From: CAZSWS01 sp964610765
GTDB lineage: Bacteria > Bacteroidota > Bacteroidia > Bacteroidales > Tannerellaceae
Assembly (NCBI GenBank): GCA_964610765.1
Contig: CAZSWS010000043.1
Location: forward strand, 1-23,845
DNA: 23,845 nt
Direction of reading: 5' to 3'
Shown here: positions 1 to 9,051 of the stretch, piece after piece
How positions within the stretch are numbered: position 1 is the first letter of the stretch
How the letters are laid out: the number at the start of each line of letters is the position of its first letter
Program-made: the position numbers and the translations under genes
The notes under the pieces: model-generated
The model's database searches: none
Seen by the model: the letters and a program-made list of their open reading frames with translations, nothing else
Told to the model about the DNA's origin: nothing

Positions 1-1830
1 ATGAAAGATTTCTTTAAAATACTTCAACGGTTTTTACCGCCCTATAAAAAAAACATGACTTCAGCGATTTTGTTGAACCTTCTATCGGCTCTGCTGAACG
101 TTTTTTCTTTTACCTTGGTGATTCCTATATTGGGAGTTCTTTTTGGTACAATTACTATTGTAGACACATTCATCCCTTGGGATTCAGGCGAGGAGATGAA
201 AGTGTTATTGCTTAATAATGGTCAATATTATTTAGGACAGTTTTTGAAAACCTATGGTGGAAGTATGCTCTTACTGATTTTAGGAGTGTTGCTTGTGTTT
301 TTTACTTTTTTAAAGACGGCGGCTTATTTCTTTTCTTCGGCTGTGATGATCCCTATACGTACAGGTGTTGTGCGTGATTTGCGGATGCAGATGTACAACA
401 AAATAGTTAACCTGCCCTTATCTTTCTTTTCTGAACAACGCAAAGGAGATATCATCGCCCGAATGAGTGGAGACGTAAATGAGGTAGAAAACTCGATTAT
501 GAGTTCGCTGGATATGCTGTTGAAGAATCCCATATTGATTGTTGTTTATTTTTCCACATTGATTTTCACGAGTTGGCAGCTTACGCTTTTTACCATTGTG
601 ATTGCTCCTGTTATGGCTTGGTTTATGGGTTTCGTAGGGCGAAAATTAAAAAGACGCTCATTGGAAGCACAAGAAAAATGGAGTGACCTGATGGCACAAG
701 TAGAGGAAACGCTGGGTGGACTGCGCGTAATCAAAGCTTTTAATGCACAACGAAAGATGGAAAATCGCTTTGAAAACTCCAGCAACGACTATCGAAACAT
801 TATAAACCGGGTAAATACGCGTCAGCAGATGGCGCATCCGATGAGTGAATTTTTAGGAACAATCATGATTGTGGTTGTGCTTTGGTTTGGCGGAACGCTT
901 ATTTTGAATGCAGACAGTATGATAACGGCTCCGAGTTTTATTTTTTACCTGACCATATTATATAGTATCATTAATCCGATTAAAGAACTTTCAAAAGCCA
1001 GTTATAACATCCCAAAAGGGTTGGCCTCAATGGAACGTATTGACAAAATTTTATTAGCTGAAAATACGATTAAAGAGTCCGAACATCCGGTTCAAATTAA
1101 GCGTTTAGATAGCCAAATCGAGTATAAAAATGTATCGTTCAAATATGATACGGTTTATGTGTTGAAAGACATTGATTTGACAATTAAAAAAGGACAAAGC
1201 ATAGCATTGGTAGGACAGTCCGGTTCCGGTAAGTCTACGTTGGTCGACCTTTTGCCCCGTTTTCATGATGTGCAACAGGGCGAGATATGTATTGACGGTG
1301 TGAATGTGCGTGATTTAAGCATGCGCGATTTACGCTCTATCATGGGGTATGTCAATCAGGAGGCTATTTTGTTTAATGATACCTTCTATAATAACATCGC
1401 CTTTGGTGTCGAAAATGCCACTTTAGACGATGTGGTTCAGGCAGCTAAAATAGCCAATGCACACGAGTTTATTATAAGTACGGAAAATGGTTACGATAGC
1501 ATGATTGGCGACCGAGGAGGAAAGCTCTCCGGCGGGCAGCGCCAGCGAATCAGCATAGCCCGTGCCATTTTGAAGAATCCACCTATACTCATTTTAGATG
1601 AGGCAACGTCTGCATTGGATACCGAATCGGAATACATGGTACAAGATGCCCTCGAAAAACTGATGAAGAGCCGTACAACCATTGCGATTGCCCACCGACT
1701 TTCGACTATTAAAAACGCGGATGAGATTTGCGTCTTGCACGAAGGAAAAATAGTTGAACGAGGTAAACACGAAGAACTGTTAAGCAAAGGCGGTTTTTAT
1801 AAAAACCTGTATGATATGCAAAGTTTTTGA
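1..1830 (+). CDS. ABC exporter, fused permease-ATPase (MsbA/MdlB-like)
   Basis: A half-transporter of 609 residues that would dimerise in the inner membrane and use ATP to export a lipid, peptide or drug-like substrate. The N-terminal half (about residues 15-330) holds the hydrophobic segments of a type I ABC exporter domain. The C-terminal half is a complete nucleotide-binding domain: Walker A GQSGSGKST at 405-413, signature LSGGQRQR at 509-516, Walker B ILILDE ending at E534, and the H-loop histidine H565 in IAHRLS. The ATG is the first base of the window, so an upstream extension cannot be excluded, but the length and the MKDFF...PPYKK start match Bacteroides homologues as I remember them. 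It ends 18 nt before the fucosidase ATG and is probably cotranscribed with it. The substrate cannot be told; a lipid A flippase role is possible but not shown. Confidence 0.93.
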   Translation: MKDFFKILQRFLPPYKKNMTSAILLNLLSALLNVFSFTLVIPILGVLFGTITIVDTFIPWDSGEEMKVLLLNNGQYYLGQFLKTYGGSMLLLILGVLLVFFTFLKTAAYFFSSAVMIPIRTGVVRDLRMQMYNKIVNLPLSFFSEQRKGDIIARMSGDVNEVENSIMSSLDMLLKNPILIVVYFSTLIFTSWQLTLFTIVIAPVMAWFMGFVGRKLKRRSLEAQEKWSDLMAQVEETLGGLRVIKAFNAQRKMENRFENSSNDYRNIINRVNTRQQMAHPMSEFLGTIMIVVVLWFGGTLILNADSMITAPSFIFYLTILYSIINPIKELSKASYNIPKGLASMERIDKILLAENTIKESEHPVQIKRLDSQIEYKNVSFKYDTVYVLKDIDLTIKKGQSIALVGQSGSGKSTLVDLLPRFHDVQQGEICIDGVNVRDLSMRDLRSIMGYVNQEAILFNDTFYNNIAFGVENATLDDVVQAAKIANAHEFIISTENGYDSMIGDRGGKLSGGQRQRISIARAILKNPPILILDEATSALDTESEYMVQDALEKLMKSRTTIAIAHRLSTIKNADEICVLHEGKIVERGKHEELLSKGGFYKNLYDMQSF

Positions 1831-1848
1831 TTTTAAATATTGACTATA

Positions 1849-4296
1849 ATGAAAAATGCACTGAAATTCATCGTTCTTTTTATACTACTTCCTATTGTAA
1901 GTATAGGCTGTGTTGACACCGGAAAGAGGAAACTTTTGAGCAATAGCTACTTTTTTGACCGTCCGGCTAAGATTTGGGAGGAAACGCTTCCTTTAGGTAA
2001 TGGGCGCATTGGCTTGATGCCTGATGGGGGTGTAGATAAAGAAACCATCATTTTGAATGAAATATCTATGTGGTCGGGACGGAAGCAAAACACCGACAAC
2101 GAAGCAGCTGCTTATTATCTGCCGCAAATACGCAATTTACTTTTTCAAGGGCAGCATAAAGAGGCACAGGAAATGATGTACAGGCATTTTGTTTGTGGTG
2201 GACAGGGCAGTGCCCATGGTAACGGTGCAAATGCACCGTATGGTTCCTTTCAGTTGTTGGGCAATCTTGAACTGACCTATCACTATGGTGAAGCGGCTAA
2301 GGAAGAAAAGGCTTATCGACGTGAGCTGAATCTGCAAGATGCGATAGCTTCGGTCGCTTTTCAAAAAGATGGTGTGAATTATTTCCGTGAAGCATTTACT
2401 TCTTTCTCGAACGACTTAGGAGTGGTCTACTTAAAAGCGGATGTAGATAAAATGATCAACTTCAGTTTGACACTTAATCGTCCGGAGCGAGACAGTGTGT
2501 GGACGGACGGACTAGACTTGTTTATGCAAGGACAGCTAAATGATGGCGATAATGGTGAGCAAGGAGTTCGATATGGTGCACAAGTGAAAATAAACCTTCC
2601 TAAAGGCGGGCAGTTGCAAACGTCCGGAAAAGACTTGATTATCAAAGATGCCTCAGAGGTGGTTATCCTTGTAGGAATGGCTACTGACTATTTTGGACAA
2701 GGTGTTGACGAACAGTTGCAACAGTTGTTGGAAAACTCTACCCGATATACGTATGATGAACTCAGAGGAAATCATGTGGCAAAATATCGTGAACTTTATG
2801 ATCGCGTAGAGGTTGATTTTGGGCAGACAGACAATGCTTTATTGCCTATCAATGAGCGACTATATGCTTTCAATAGGGGAGAAGAAGACCCCGGTTTGAT
2901 GTCGTTATATTTTCAATTTGGTCGTTACTTATTAATCTCATCCACTCGTCCCGGTTTGTTGCCTCCAAATTTACAGGGCTTATGGGCACAAGCCATTCAA
3001 GCACCTTGGAATGGTGATTATCATTTGAATATTAATCTTCAGATGAATCTTTGGCCGGCCGAGGTGACCAATCTGTCTGAACTTCATATGCCGTTGATAG
3101 AGTGGACAAAGTCGCAAGTGAAAAGTGGAGAGAATACCGCTCGAGTGTTTTATAAAGCAGGCGGATGGGTGACTCATATTTTAGGCAATGTGTGGGAGTT
3201 TACAGCTCCGGGCGAACATCCGTCATGGGGAGCAACGAACACTTCTGCTGCATGGTTATGTCAGCATCTGTATGAACACTATCTTTTTACACAAGACACG
3301 ACCTATTTGAAAGATGTTTATCCGGTCTTGAAAGGTGCATCACTTTTCTTTACCGATATGCTTGTGGAAGATCCGCGTAGTAAATATTTAGTGACGGCTC
3401 CCACAACCTCTCCGGAAAATGGCTATGTAACGCCTAATGGGGATGTCGTGAATATTTGTGCCGGCTCAACCATGGATAATCAGCTGGTGAGAGAATTGTT
3501 TACCAATACGATTCAAACAGCAGAACAGTTAGGTGTAGATGCAGACTTTGTCTCAATCTTGAAAGAGAAACGAGCCAGGCTGATGCCTACGACTATTGGA
3601 CCGGATGGACGAATCATGGAATGGTTGGAGCCTTATAAAGAAGTTGAACCTCACCATCGACATGTGTCTCATTTATATGGCTTATATCCCGGATATGAAA
3701 TATCGGCCGAGCATACGCCCGAATTGGCTGAGGCTGCTCGCGAATCGCTTATTGCTCGTGGTGATGTAAGCACCGGCTGGTCGATGGCTTGGAAAGTAAA
3801 CTTTTGGGCACGACTTCGTGATGGTGAGCATGCTTATAAGTTGCTTTCAGACTTACTCCGTCCATGTGTCGATTCGTTGACGCTCAAGACGATAGGTGGT
3901 GGGACTTATCCAAACCTGTTTTGTGCTCATCCGCCTTTCCAAATTGATGGAAACTTTGGAGGATGTGCCGGAATAGCAGAAATGCTGCTGCAAAGTCAGT
4001 CTGATTGTGTGGAATTATTGCCGGCACTACCGCAAGCTTGGAATACCGGCTTATTCAAAGGGCTGAAAGTGCGTGGTGGCGGTGAAGTGTCAGCTAAGTG
4101 GAAAGAAGGACAACTGCTTTCGGCTTCGCTCAAGAATGTAACGAATACAACCCGTGAATATCGAGTGAAACTGCCTGAAGACAATGCAAAACTCCGTTTG
4201 CGTGTTGACAATCAACCACTCTCTCTCCCGGTTGTTGACGGAATCATCACCATTGAACTTCACAGTGGGCAAGAAGCCAATATGATGTTTAATTAA
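1849..4296 (+). CDS. GH95 family alpha-L-fucosidase, lipoprotein
   Basis: Glycoside hydrolase of family 95, an inverting exo-enzyme that removes alpha-1,2-linked L-fucose from host glycans or plant hemicellulose. Some Bacteroides GH95 members instead release L-galactose. The start at 1849 (ATG) gives 815 residues; a TTG 9 nt earlier is in frame but less likely. Residues 1-21 form a lipoprotein signal ending VSIGC, so the protein should be anchored in an outer or periplasmic membrane leaflet by Cys21. The family architecture is visible: an N-terminal beta-domain with PLGNGRIG, then the (alpha/alpha)6 barrel with the conserved asparagines N394 and N396 in HLNINLQMN, the general acid E523 in TSPEN and D700 in QIDGNFGG. 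These correspond to N421, N423, E566 and D766 of Bifidobacterium AfcA. All catalytic positions are present, so it should be active. No SusC/SusD pair is in the window. Confidence 0.93.
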   Translation: MKNALKFIVLFILLPIVSIGCVDTGKRKLLSNSYFFDRPAKIWEETLPLGNGRIGLMPDGGVDKETIILNEISMWSGRKQNTDNEAAAYYLPQIRNLLFQGQHKEAQEMMYRHFVCGGQGSAHGNGANAPYGSFQLLGNLELTYHYGEAAKEEKAYRRELNLQDAIASVAFQKDGVNYFREAFTSFSNDLGVVYLKADVDKMINFSLTLNRPERDSVWTDGLDLFMQGQLNDGDNGEQGVRYGAQVKINLPKGGQLQTSGKDLIIKDASEVVILVGMATDYFGQGVDEQLQQLLENSTRYTYDELRGNHVAKYRELYDRVEVDFGQTDNALLPINERLYAFNRGEEDPGLMSLYFQFGRYLLISSTRPGLLPPNLQGLWAQAIQAPWNGDYHLNINLQMNLWPAEVTNLSELHMPLIEWTKSQVKSGENTARVFYKAGGWVTHILGNVWEFTAPGEHPSWGATNTSAAWLCQHLYEHYLFTQDTTYLKDVYPVLKGASLFFTDMLVEDPRSKYLVTAPTTSPENGYVTPNGDVVNICAGSTMDNQLVRELFTNTIQTAEQLGVDADFVSILKEKRARLMPTTIGPDGRIMEWLEPYKEVEPHHRHVSHLYGLYPGYEISAEHTPELAEAARESLIARGDVSTGWSMAWKVNFWARLRDGEHAYKLLSDLLRPCVDSLTLKTIGGGTYPNLFCAHPPFQIDGNFGGCAGIAEMLLQSQSDCVELLPALPQAWNTGLFKGLKVRGGGEVSAKWKEGQLLSASLKNVTNTTREYRVKLPEDNAKLRLRVDNQPLSLPVVDGIITIELHSGQEANMMFN

Positions 4297-4319
4297 GCCA
4301 ATATATTGATAGAGCCTAT

Positions 4320-4343
4320 TTATCCGGAACCCAATTCGGATAA
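4320..4343 (+). terminator. weak inverted repeat after the fucosidase gene
   Basis: TTATCCG and CGGATAA form a 7-bp stem with a 10-nt loop, 23 nt after the fucosidase stop. No clean T-run follows, so it is at best a weak terminator or an operator. The rest of the 172-nt gap before transketolase is AT-rich. I see only a marginal -7-like TATATTTA at 4445-4452 and no matching -33 element. Confidence 0.3.
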
Positions 4344-4468
4344 TCAGTTTGTTGGATGTCAGTTCGATTTTTAATCGTTCATTTTGGAGAGTATGTGAAT
4401 GGCTTGATTTTGGGATAAGTAGAACATACATGTCTTAAAATTGTTATATTTACATAAAACATTCCAAA

Positions 4469-6508
4469 ATGACCAGCAAACAATCTATAAAAAAAGCAGC
4501 AGACAACACGCGGATACTCATAGCTTCCATGGTTGAACACGCTCGCTCCGGACATCCCGGAGGTGCTATGGGCGCAGCTGATTTCATCAATGTATTATAC
4601 AGTGAATTTTTGATTTACGATCCGGATAACCCCTTGTGGGAGAATCGGGATCGTTTTTTTCTGGATCCGGGGCATATGTGTCCTATGTTATATGCCGTAT
4701 TGTCTTATACCGACAAATATTCGATGGATGACCTGAAGGCTTTTCGCTCTTTGAGAAGCCCTACGCCGGGACATCCGGAGATTGATCCGATGCGTGGCAT
4801 TGAATGCACGACGGGAACATTAGGGCAGGGACATGCCTTTGCTGCCGGAGCAGCTATTGCAGCTAAGTTTTTAGCTCATCGATTGGGTGAGAGAATGGAT
4901 CAAACCATTTATACATTGATATCGGATGGGGGTATTCAAGAGGAAGTTTCGCAAGGGGTAGGGCGTATAGCCGGAAGATTGGGGTTGGATAATTTCATCA
5001 TGTTTTACGATTGTAACGAAATTCAAATTTCAGGCTCAACACATATTGCATCTAATGAAGACGTAGCTGCTAAGTATCGGGCTTGGAACTGGAAAGTCAT
5101 TTCCATCGACGGAAATAATATGGAAGAAATCCGTTCAGCCCTCACTGAAGCTAAACAAACTCAGGGAAAACCGGTGTTAATCATTGGGAAAACACAGATG
5201 GCAAAGGGAGCTGTTGCAGAAGATGGAACTCCTTTGACGACTAACCTCTCGGCTACACATGGCGGACCTTTGCGGTTTGCAGGTGGGTCGTATGAAAAAA
5301 CAATAGAATCTTTAGGAGGAGATCCCGGCAATCCTTTTGTGATATTTCCGGAAGTAAAAGAGCTATACTCACGGCGCGAAGATGAATTGCGAACGTTCGT
5401 TGCACAAAAGAACGCGGATAAAACTGTGTGGGCAAAGAGCAACCCTGAGCTTGCCAAGAAAATGGAAAGCTGGTTTAAAGGTGTATTGCCGGAAATTGAT
5501 TGGGAAGCGATTGAACAGGTACATAATAAACCTACGCGCATTGCTTCAGGGGTCGTGTTGGATGTATTTGGGCAAAAGATTGAAAATATGATTGCCGCTT
5601 CGGCTGATTTGGCGCTATCAGATCAGACCGGGCAGTTTTTAAAACATACACGAGCATTTGATACCGGCGACTTCTCCGGTGCTTTTCTTCAAGTAGGAGT
5701 TTCAGAATTGACTATGGCATGTTTGTGTACCGGTATGGTGATTCATGGAGGGGTTATGGCTGTATGTGGTACGTTTTTTGCTTTCTCGGACTATATGAAA
5801 CCGGCTGTTCGGCTGGCTGCATTGATGAGAGTGCCTGTGAAGTTTATTTGGACACACGATTCGTTTCGCGTAGGTGAAGATGGGGCTACCCATCAGCCGG
5901 TAGAGCAAGAAATGCAAATCAGACTGTTGGAGAAACTAAAAAATCATGCGGGACAAAACGCTATGTTGGTGTTGCGTCCGGCTGATGCAGAAGAGACGAC
6001 AGTTGCCTGGAAATTGGCTATTGAGAATACACAATCACCTACGGGCTTGATTCTTTCTCGTGAAAGCATTCGAGATATTCCTTCTGCAACATCCAGATAT
6101 GCAGATGCTTTGCAGACTGCCCAGGGTGCCTATGTGGTGAGTGAAGATGCAGACTGGGAGATCGTTTTGCTTGCTTCCGGTTCTGAAGTTTCTTTGCTGG
6201 TTCAGGTTGCTAAACTGTTAAAGAATGACGGGATAGGTGTGCGAATCGTATCTGTCCCCTCTGAAGGCTTATTTAGGAGTCAGCCGAAAGCATATCAAGA
6301 ATCGGTCTTGCCCCCGGGCAGTAAAGTCTTTGGTGTAACTTCCGGTCTTTCCGTTACGTTAGAGGGATTGGTAGGGACTAATGGTCGTGTATGGGGACTG
6401 GATGCTTTTGGGTTGTCGGCTACCTATCAGGTGCTTGAAGAGGAGTATGGCTTTACCCCGGAAAATATATATACACAAGTCAAGCTTTTTTTAGATGAAA
6501 AGGCTTGA
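4469..6508 (+). CDS. tkt: transketolase
   Basis: Thiamine-diphosphate enzyme of 679 residues that moves two-carbon units between sugar phosphates in the non-oxidative pentose-phosphate pathway. The N-terminal TPP domain carries the transketolase HARSGHPGGAMG motif and, at 152-155, SDGG followed by IQEE where most transketolases have GDG; Bacteroides transketolases, as I recall them, share this variant. The pyrimidine-binding domain contains the catalytic glutamate E413 in VGVSELTMA and the phosphate-site region WTHDSFRVGEDGATHQPVEQ. A C-terminal transketolase domain (about 545-679) completes the protein. The length is normal. It lies 75 nt before the 6-phosphogluconate dehydrogenase gene on the same strand and likely belongs with it functionally. 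There is no adjacent rpiB. Confidence 0.96.
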   Translation: MTSKQSIKKAADNTRILIASMVEHARSGHPGGAMGAADFINVLYSEFLIYDPDNPLWENRDRFFLDPGHMCPMLYAVLSYTDKYSMDDLKAFRSLRSPTPGHPEIDPMRGIECTTGTLGQGHAFAAGAAIAAKFLAHRLGERMDQTIYTLISDGGIQEEVSQGVGRIAGRLGLDNFIMFYDCNEIQISGSTHIASNEDVAAKYRAWNWKVISIDGNNMEEIRSALTEAKQTQGKPVLIIGKTQMAKGAVAEDGTPLTTNLSATHGGPLRFAGGSYEKTIESLGGDPGNPFVIFPEVKELYSRREDELRTFVAQKNADKTVWAKSNPELAKKMESWFKGVLPEIDWEAIEQVHNKPTRIASGVVLDVFGQKIENMIAASADLALSDQTGQFLKHTRAFDTGDFSGAFLQVGVSELTMACLCTGMVIHGGVMAVCGTFFAFSDYMKPAVRLAALMRVPVKFIWTHDSFRVGEDGATHQPVEQEMQIRLLEKLKNHAGQNAMLVLRPADAEETTVAWKLAIENTQSPTGLILSRESIRDIPSATSRYADALQTAQGAYVVSEDADWEIVLLASGSEVSLLVQVAKLLKNDGIGVRIVSVPSEGLFRSQPKAYQESVLPPGSKVFGVTSGLSVTLEGLVGTNGRVWGLDAFGLSATYQVLEEEYGFTPENIYTQVKLFLDEKA

Positions 6509-6583
6509 TGCAGTATTGAATAATGAATATAAAGAGATAATCACTTTTAAATAAAAACTGTAATCATTTAAAACATAAAGAAT

Positions 6584-7480
6584 ATGGAAATAGGATTTGT
6601 AGGATTAGGAAAAATGGGTGGACGAATGGTAGAACGCCTATTGTTGAAAGGACATCATGTAGTGGCATTCAATAATACACAACCTCCCATAGATGAGGCT
6701 GTTGAAAAAGGAGCAAAAGGTGCTTCCAGTCTTGAGAATATGGTAAGCCAACTGCAAGGTCGTAAGGCTGTTTGGCTGATGGTTCCTGCCGGTAAACCCG
6801 TAGATGAAAATATAGATGCACTCTTGGAGTTGCTTTCACCTGACGATATCATTATTGATGGCGGAAACAGCTATTGGCGTGAAACGGTTGAGCGAGGAAA
6901 GAAAACAGCTGCAAAGGGTATTCATTATGTGGATTGTGGTACGAGTGGTGGTGTTTGGGGCTTACAAAATGGATACTGCCTGATGTATGGCGGAAATAAA
7001 GAAGCCTGTGACTATCTAGAGCCTATCTTCAAATCGCTGGCACCGGATGATGGGTATATTTACTGTGGTGAAAGTGGCTCCGGACACATGGTGAAGATGG
7101 TGCATAACGGTATTGAGTACGGAATGATGCAAGCTTATGCTGAGGGATTTGAAATCATGAAAAACTCTCCTTACGATGTTGACCTCGAAAAAGTATCACG
7201 CACCTGGATGCACGGTTCGGTGGTTCGCTCGTGGTTGCTGGAGCTTATTGGTAATGCGCTGGAAGGCAATGAAGAGCTGGATGATATAAAAGACTATGTG
7301 GCTGATAGCGGAGAAGGGCGATGGACTGTTCAGACAGCTATTGATTTTGATGTGCCTGCACATGTGATTACTGCCTCTTTGTTTACACGTTTTCAGTCAA
7401 GACAAGAGTCGTCTTATGCGATGAAATTGCTAGCTGCCATGCGTAATCAATTTGGTGGTCATGAAATAAAGAAAGACTAA
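6584..7480 (+). CDS. gnd: 6-phosphogluconate dehydrogenase, decarboxylating, short (YqeC-like) form
   Basis: Oxidises and decarboxylates 6-phosphogluconate to ribulose-5-phosphate with reduction of NAD(P)+. The Rossmann motif GLGKMGGRM lies at residues 7-15. The substrate signature CGTSGGVWGLQNGYC and the catalytic-lysine segment KMVHNGIEYG are both intact. At 298 residues it belongs to the short class of the family (YqeC/GntZ-related), not the classical form of about 470-490 residues. The residues after beta-strand 2 are F29-N30-N31-T32, neither the NRT of classical NADP enzymes nor the Asp typical of NAD enzymes, so cofactor preference cannot be read off. It precedes zwf by 14 nt, and together with zwf and pgl it forms the oxidative pentose-phosphate branch. 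Confidence 0.93.
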   Translation: MEIGFVGLGKMGGRMVERLLLKGHHVVAFNNTQPPIDEAVEKGAKGASSLENMVSQLQGRKAVWLMVPAGKPVDENIDALLELLSPDDIIIDGGNSYWRETVERGKKTAAKGIHYVDCGTSGGVWGLQNGYCLMYGGNKEACDYLEPIFKSLAPDDGYIYCGESGSGHMVKMVHNGIEYGMMQAYAEGFEIMKNSPYDVDLEKVSRTWMHGSVVRSWLLELIGNALEGNEELDDIKDYVADSGEGRWTVQTAIDFDVPAHVITASLFTRFQSRQESSYAMKLLAAMRNQFGGHEIKKD

Positions 7481-7494
7481 AAACGGCTGTGTCT

Positions 7495-9033
7495 ATGAGT
7501 GTAAAAAAGATACCGGATCAGATATTGGTCATCTTCGGAGCATCGGGCGATTTGACGTATCGCAAACTAATACCGGCCATATTTGATTTGCATACTACCG
7601 ATGCGCTGGCTAAACATTTTGCCGTATTGGGAGTTGCTCGTACGGAAATGACCCACGAGACTTTCCGTAAAAAAATGGAGAAGGGCATTAGGGCATTTGC
7701 TAAGTCCGGGAAAGATGCTTCGGAAGATGTTATTCATGCTTTTTGTGACAAGCTATTTTATCAGGCTATAAATACAGCCGCTGCTGATGAATATGTGTTG
7801 CTGAAAGAACAGCTAGCTAGTTTGGGGGCGAGTCAAAACATACCTCCAAACTATATCTTTTATTTGTCAACGCCTCCTTCTATGTATGAAATAATTCCCG
7901 CTTATTTAGCTAAGCAGGGATTGAATGATGAGTCGGATGGTTTCAAACGTATCATTATTGAAAAGCCGTTTGGAGTAAATCTTGAGTCGGCTAAAGCCTT
8001 GAATATCTCTTTGCTTAAAACCTATAAGGAGGAGCAAATTTACCGTATAGATCATTATTTAGGGAAAGAAACTGCTCAGAATATCTTTGTTACGCGTTTT
8101 GCTAATAGTATCTATGAGCCTCTTTGGAATAGAAACTATATAGATCATGTTGAAATAACGGCTGCGGAGAGTATAGGTGTTGAGAATAGAGGCAGTTATT
8201 ATGAACATGCCGGAGCTATGCGCGATATGATACAAAATCACTTGCTGCAACTATTGGCATTGGTGGCTATGGAGCCTCCTATGGCGATTGACTCGCTTTC
8301 GGTACGTAATGAAAAGATGAAAGTATTTCAGGCATTACGTCCTTTTACTCCTGCTGAATTAGAAACGAACATTATACGTGGACAATATACTAAATCAACA
8401 GTTCGTGATGAGATACTGCCCGGATATCGGGAAGAACCGGGTGTTGATCCGGAATCTCGTACGGAAACCTACTTCGCCATGAAAACCTATATTGATAATT
8501 GGCGATGGGGCGGAGTACCGTTCTATCTGCGTACCGGGAAACGATTGCCAACGCGAGTGACGGAGATAGTCATTCATTTCAAACCGACTCCTTTTGCTTT
8601 GTTTGTAGAAAATAAGGAGTTTTGTAACGATGGTAACCTGCTGGTTTTACGTATTCAGCCGGATGAAGGCATATTGCTGAAGACAGGTATGAAAGTGCCG
8701 GGTAGGGGATATCAGGTGCAAAATGTGAATATTGACTTTTTATATTCAGAACTGAAGGATACGTATGTTCCGGAAGCTTATGAGCGTTTATTGCTTGACT
8801 GTATGATGGGTGATTCGACACTCTATATTCGGGGCGATGCGTTGGAAGAAACTTGGAAATATGTTCAGCCGATACTGGATTATTGTAATAATCATCCGGA
8901 AACTCCCTTGCATGGTTATCCGGCAGGTACATGGGGACCTGCTGAAAGTGATCAACTGATTGAAGGACCAAGCATGCGATGGAGATATCCGTGTAGAAAC
9001 CTTTCGGGTGATGGGGATTATTGTGATTTATAA
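7495..9033 (+). CDS. zwf: glucose-6-phosphate 1-dehydrogenase
   Basis: First enzyme of the oxidative pentose-phosphate branch: oxidises glucose-6-phosphate to 6-phosphogluconolactone, normally with NADP+. The Rossmann motif GASGDLTYRKL is near residue 15. EKPFG lies at 156-160, and the active-site signature DHYLGKE at 186-192 includes the substrate-binding His187. The long C-terminal beta-sheet domain is complete, with RTGKRLP and the GTWGP end region. I chose the ATG at 7495 (512 residues); a GTG two codons upstream at 7489 is also possible and would add two residues. The gene sits 14 nt after gnd and 18 nt before pgl, so cotranscription is very likely. Confidence 0.96.
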   Translation: MSVKKIPDQILVIFGASGDLTYRKLIPAIFDLHTTDALAKHFAVLGVARTEMTHETFRKKMEKGIRAFAKSGKDASEDVIHAFCDKLFYQAINTAAADEYVLLKEQLASLGASQNIPPNYIFYLSTPPSMYEIIPAYLAKQGLNDESDGFKRIIIEKPFGVNLESAKALNISLLKTYKEEQIYRIDHYLGKETAQNIFVTRFANSIYEPLWNRNYIDHVEITAAESIGVENRGSYYEHAGAMRDMIQNHLLQLLALVAMEPPMAIDSLSVRNEKMKVFQALRPFTPAELETNIIRGQYTKSTVRDEILPGYREEPGVDPESRTETYFAMKTYIDNWRWGGVPFYLRTGKRLPTRVTEIVIHFKPTPFALFVENKEFCNDGNLLVLRIQPDEGILLKTGMKVPGRGYQVQNVNIDFLYSELKDTYVPEAYERLLLDCMMGDSTLYIRGDALEETWKYVQPILDYCNNHPETPLHGYPAGTWGPAESDQLIEGPSMRWRYPCRNLSGDGDYCDL

Positions 9034-9051
9034 AGCAAGGAAAGGACTAAA

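Noticed and set aside
4090..4431. 113-codon minus-strand frame at the fucosidase end
   Set aside because: Mostly overlaps the fucosidase coding region on the other strand and has no recognisable features; a shadow frame.
4922..4933. Loss of the TPP motif GDG in transketolase (SDGG instead)
   Set aside because: The surrounding motif and catalytic E413 are intact, and Bacteroides transketolases I remember have the same variant, so it is a lineage feature, not decay.
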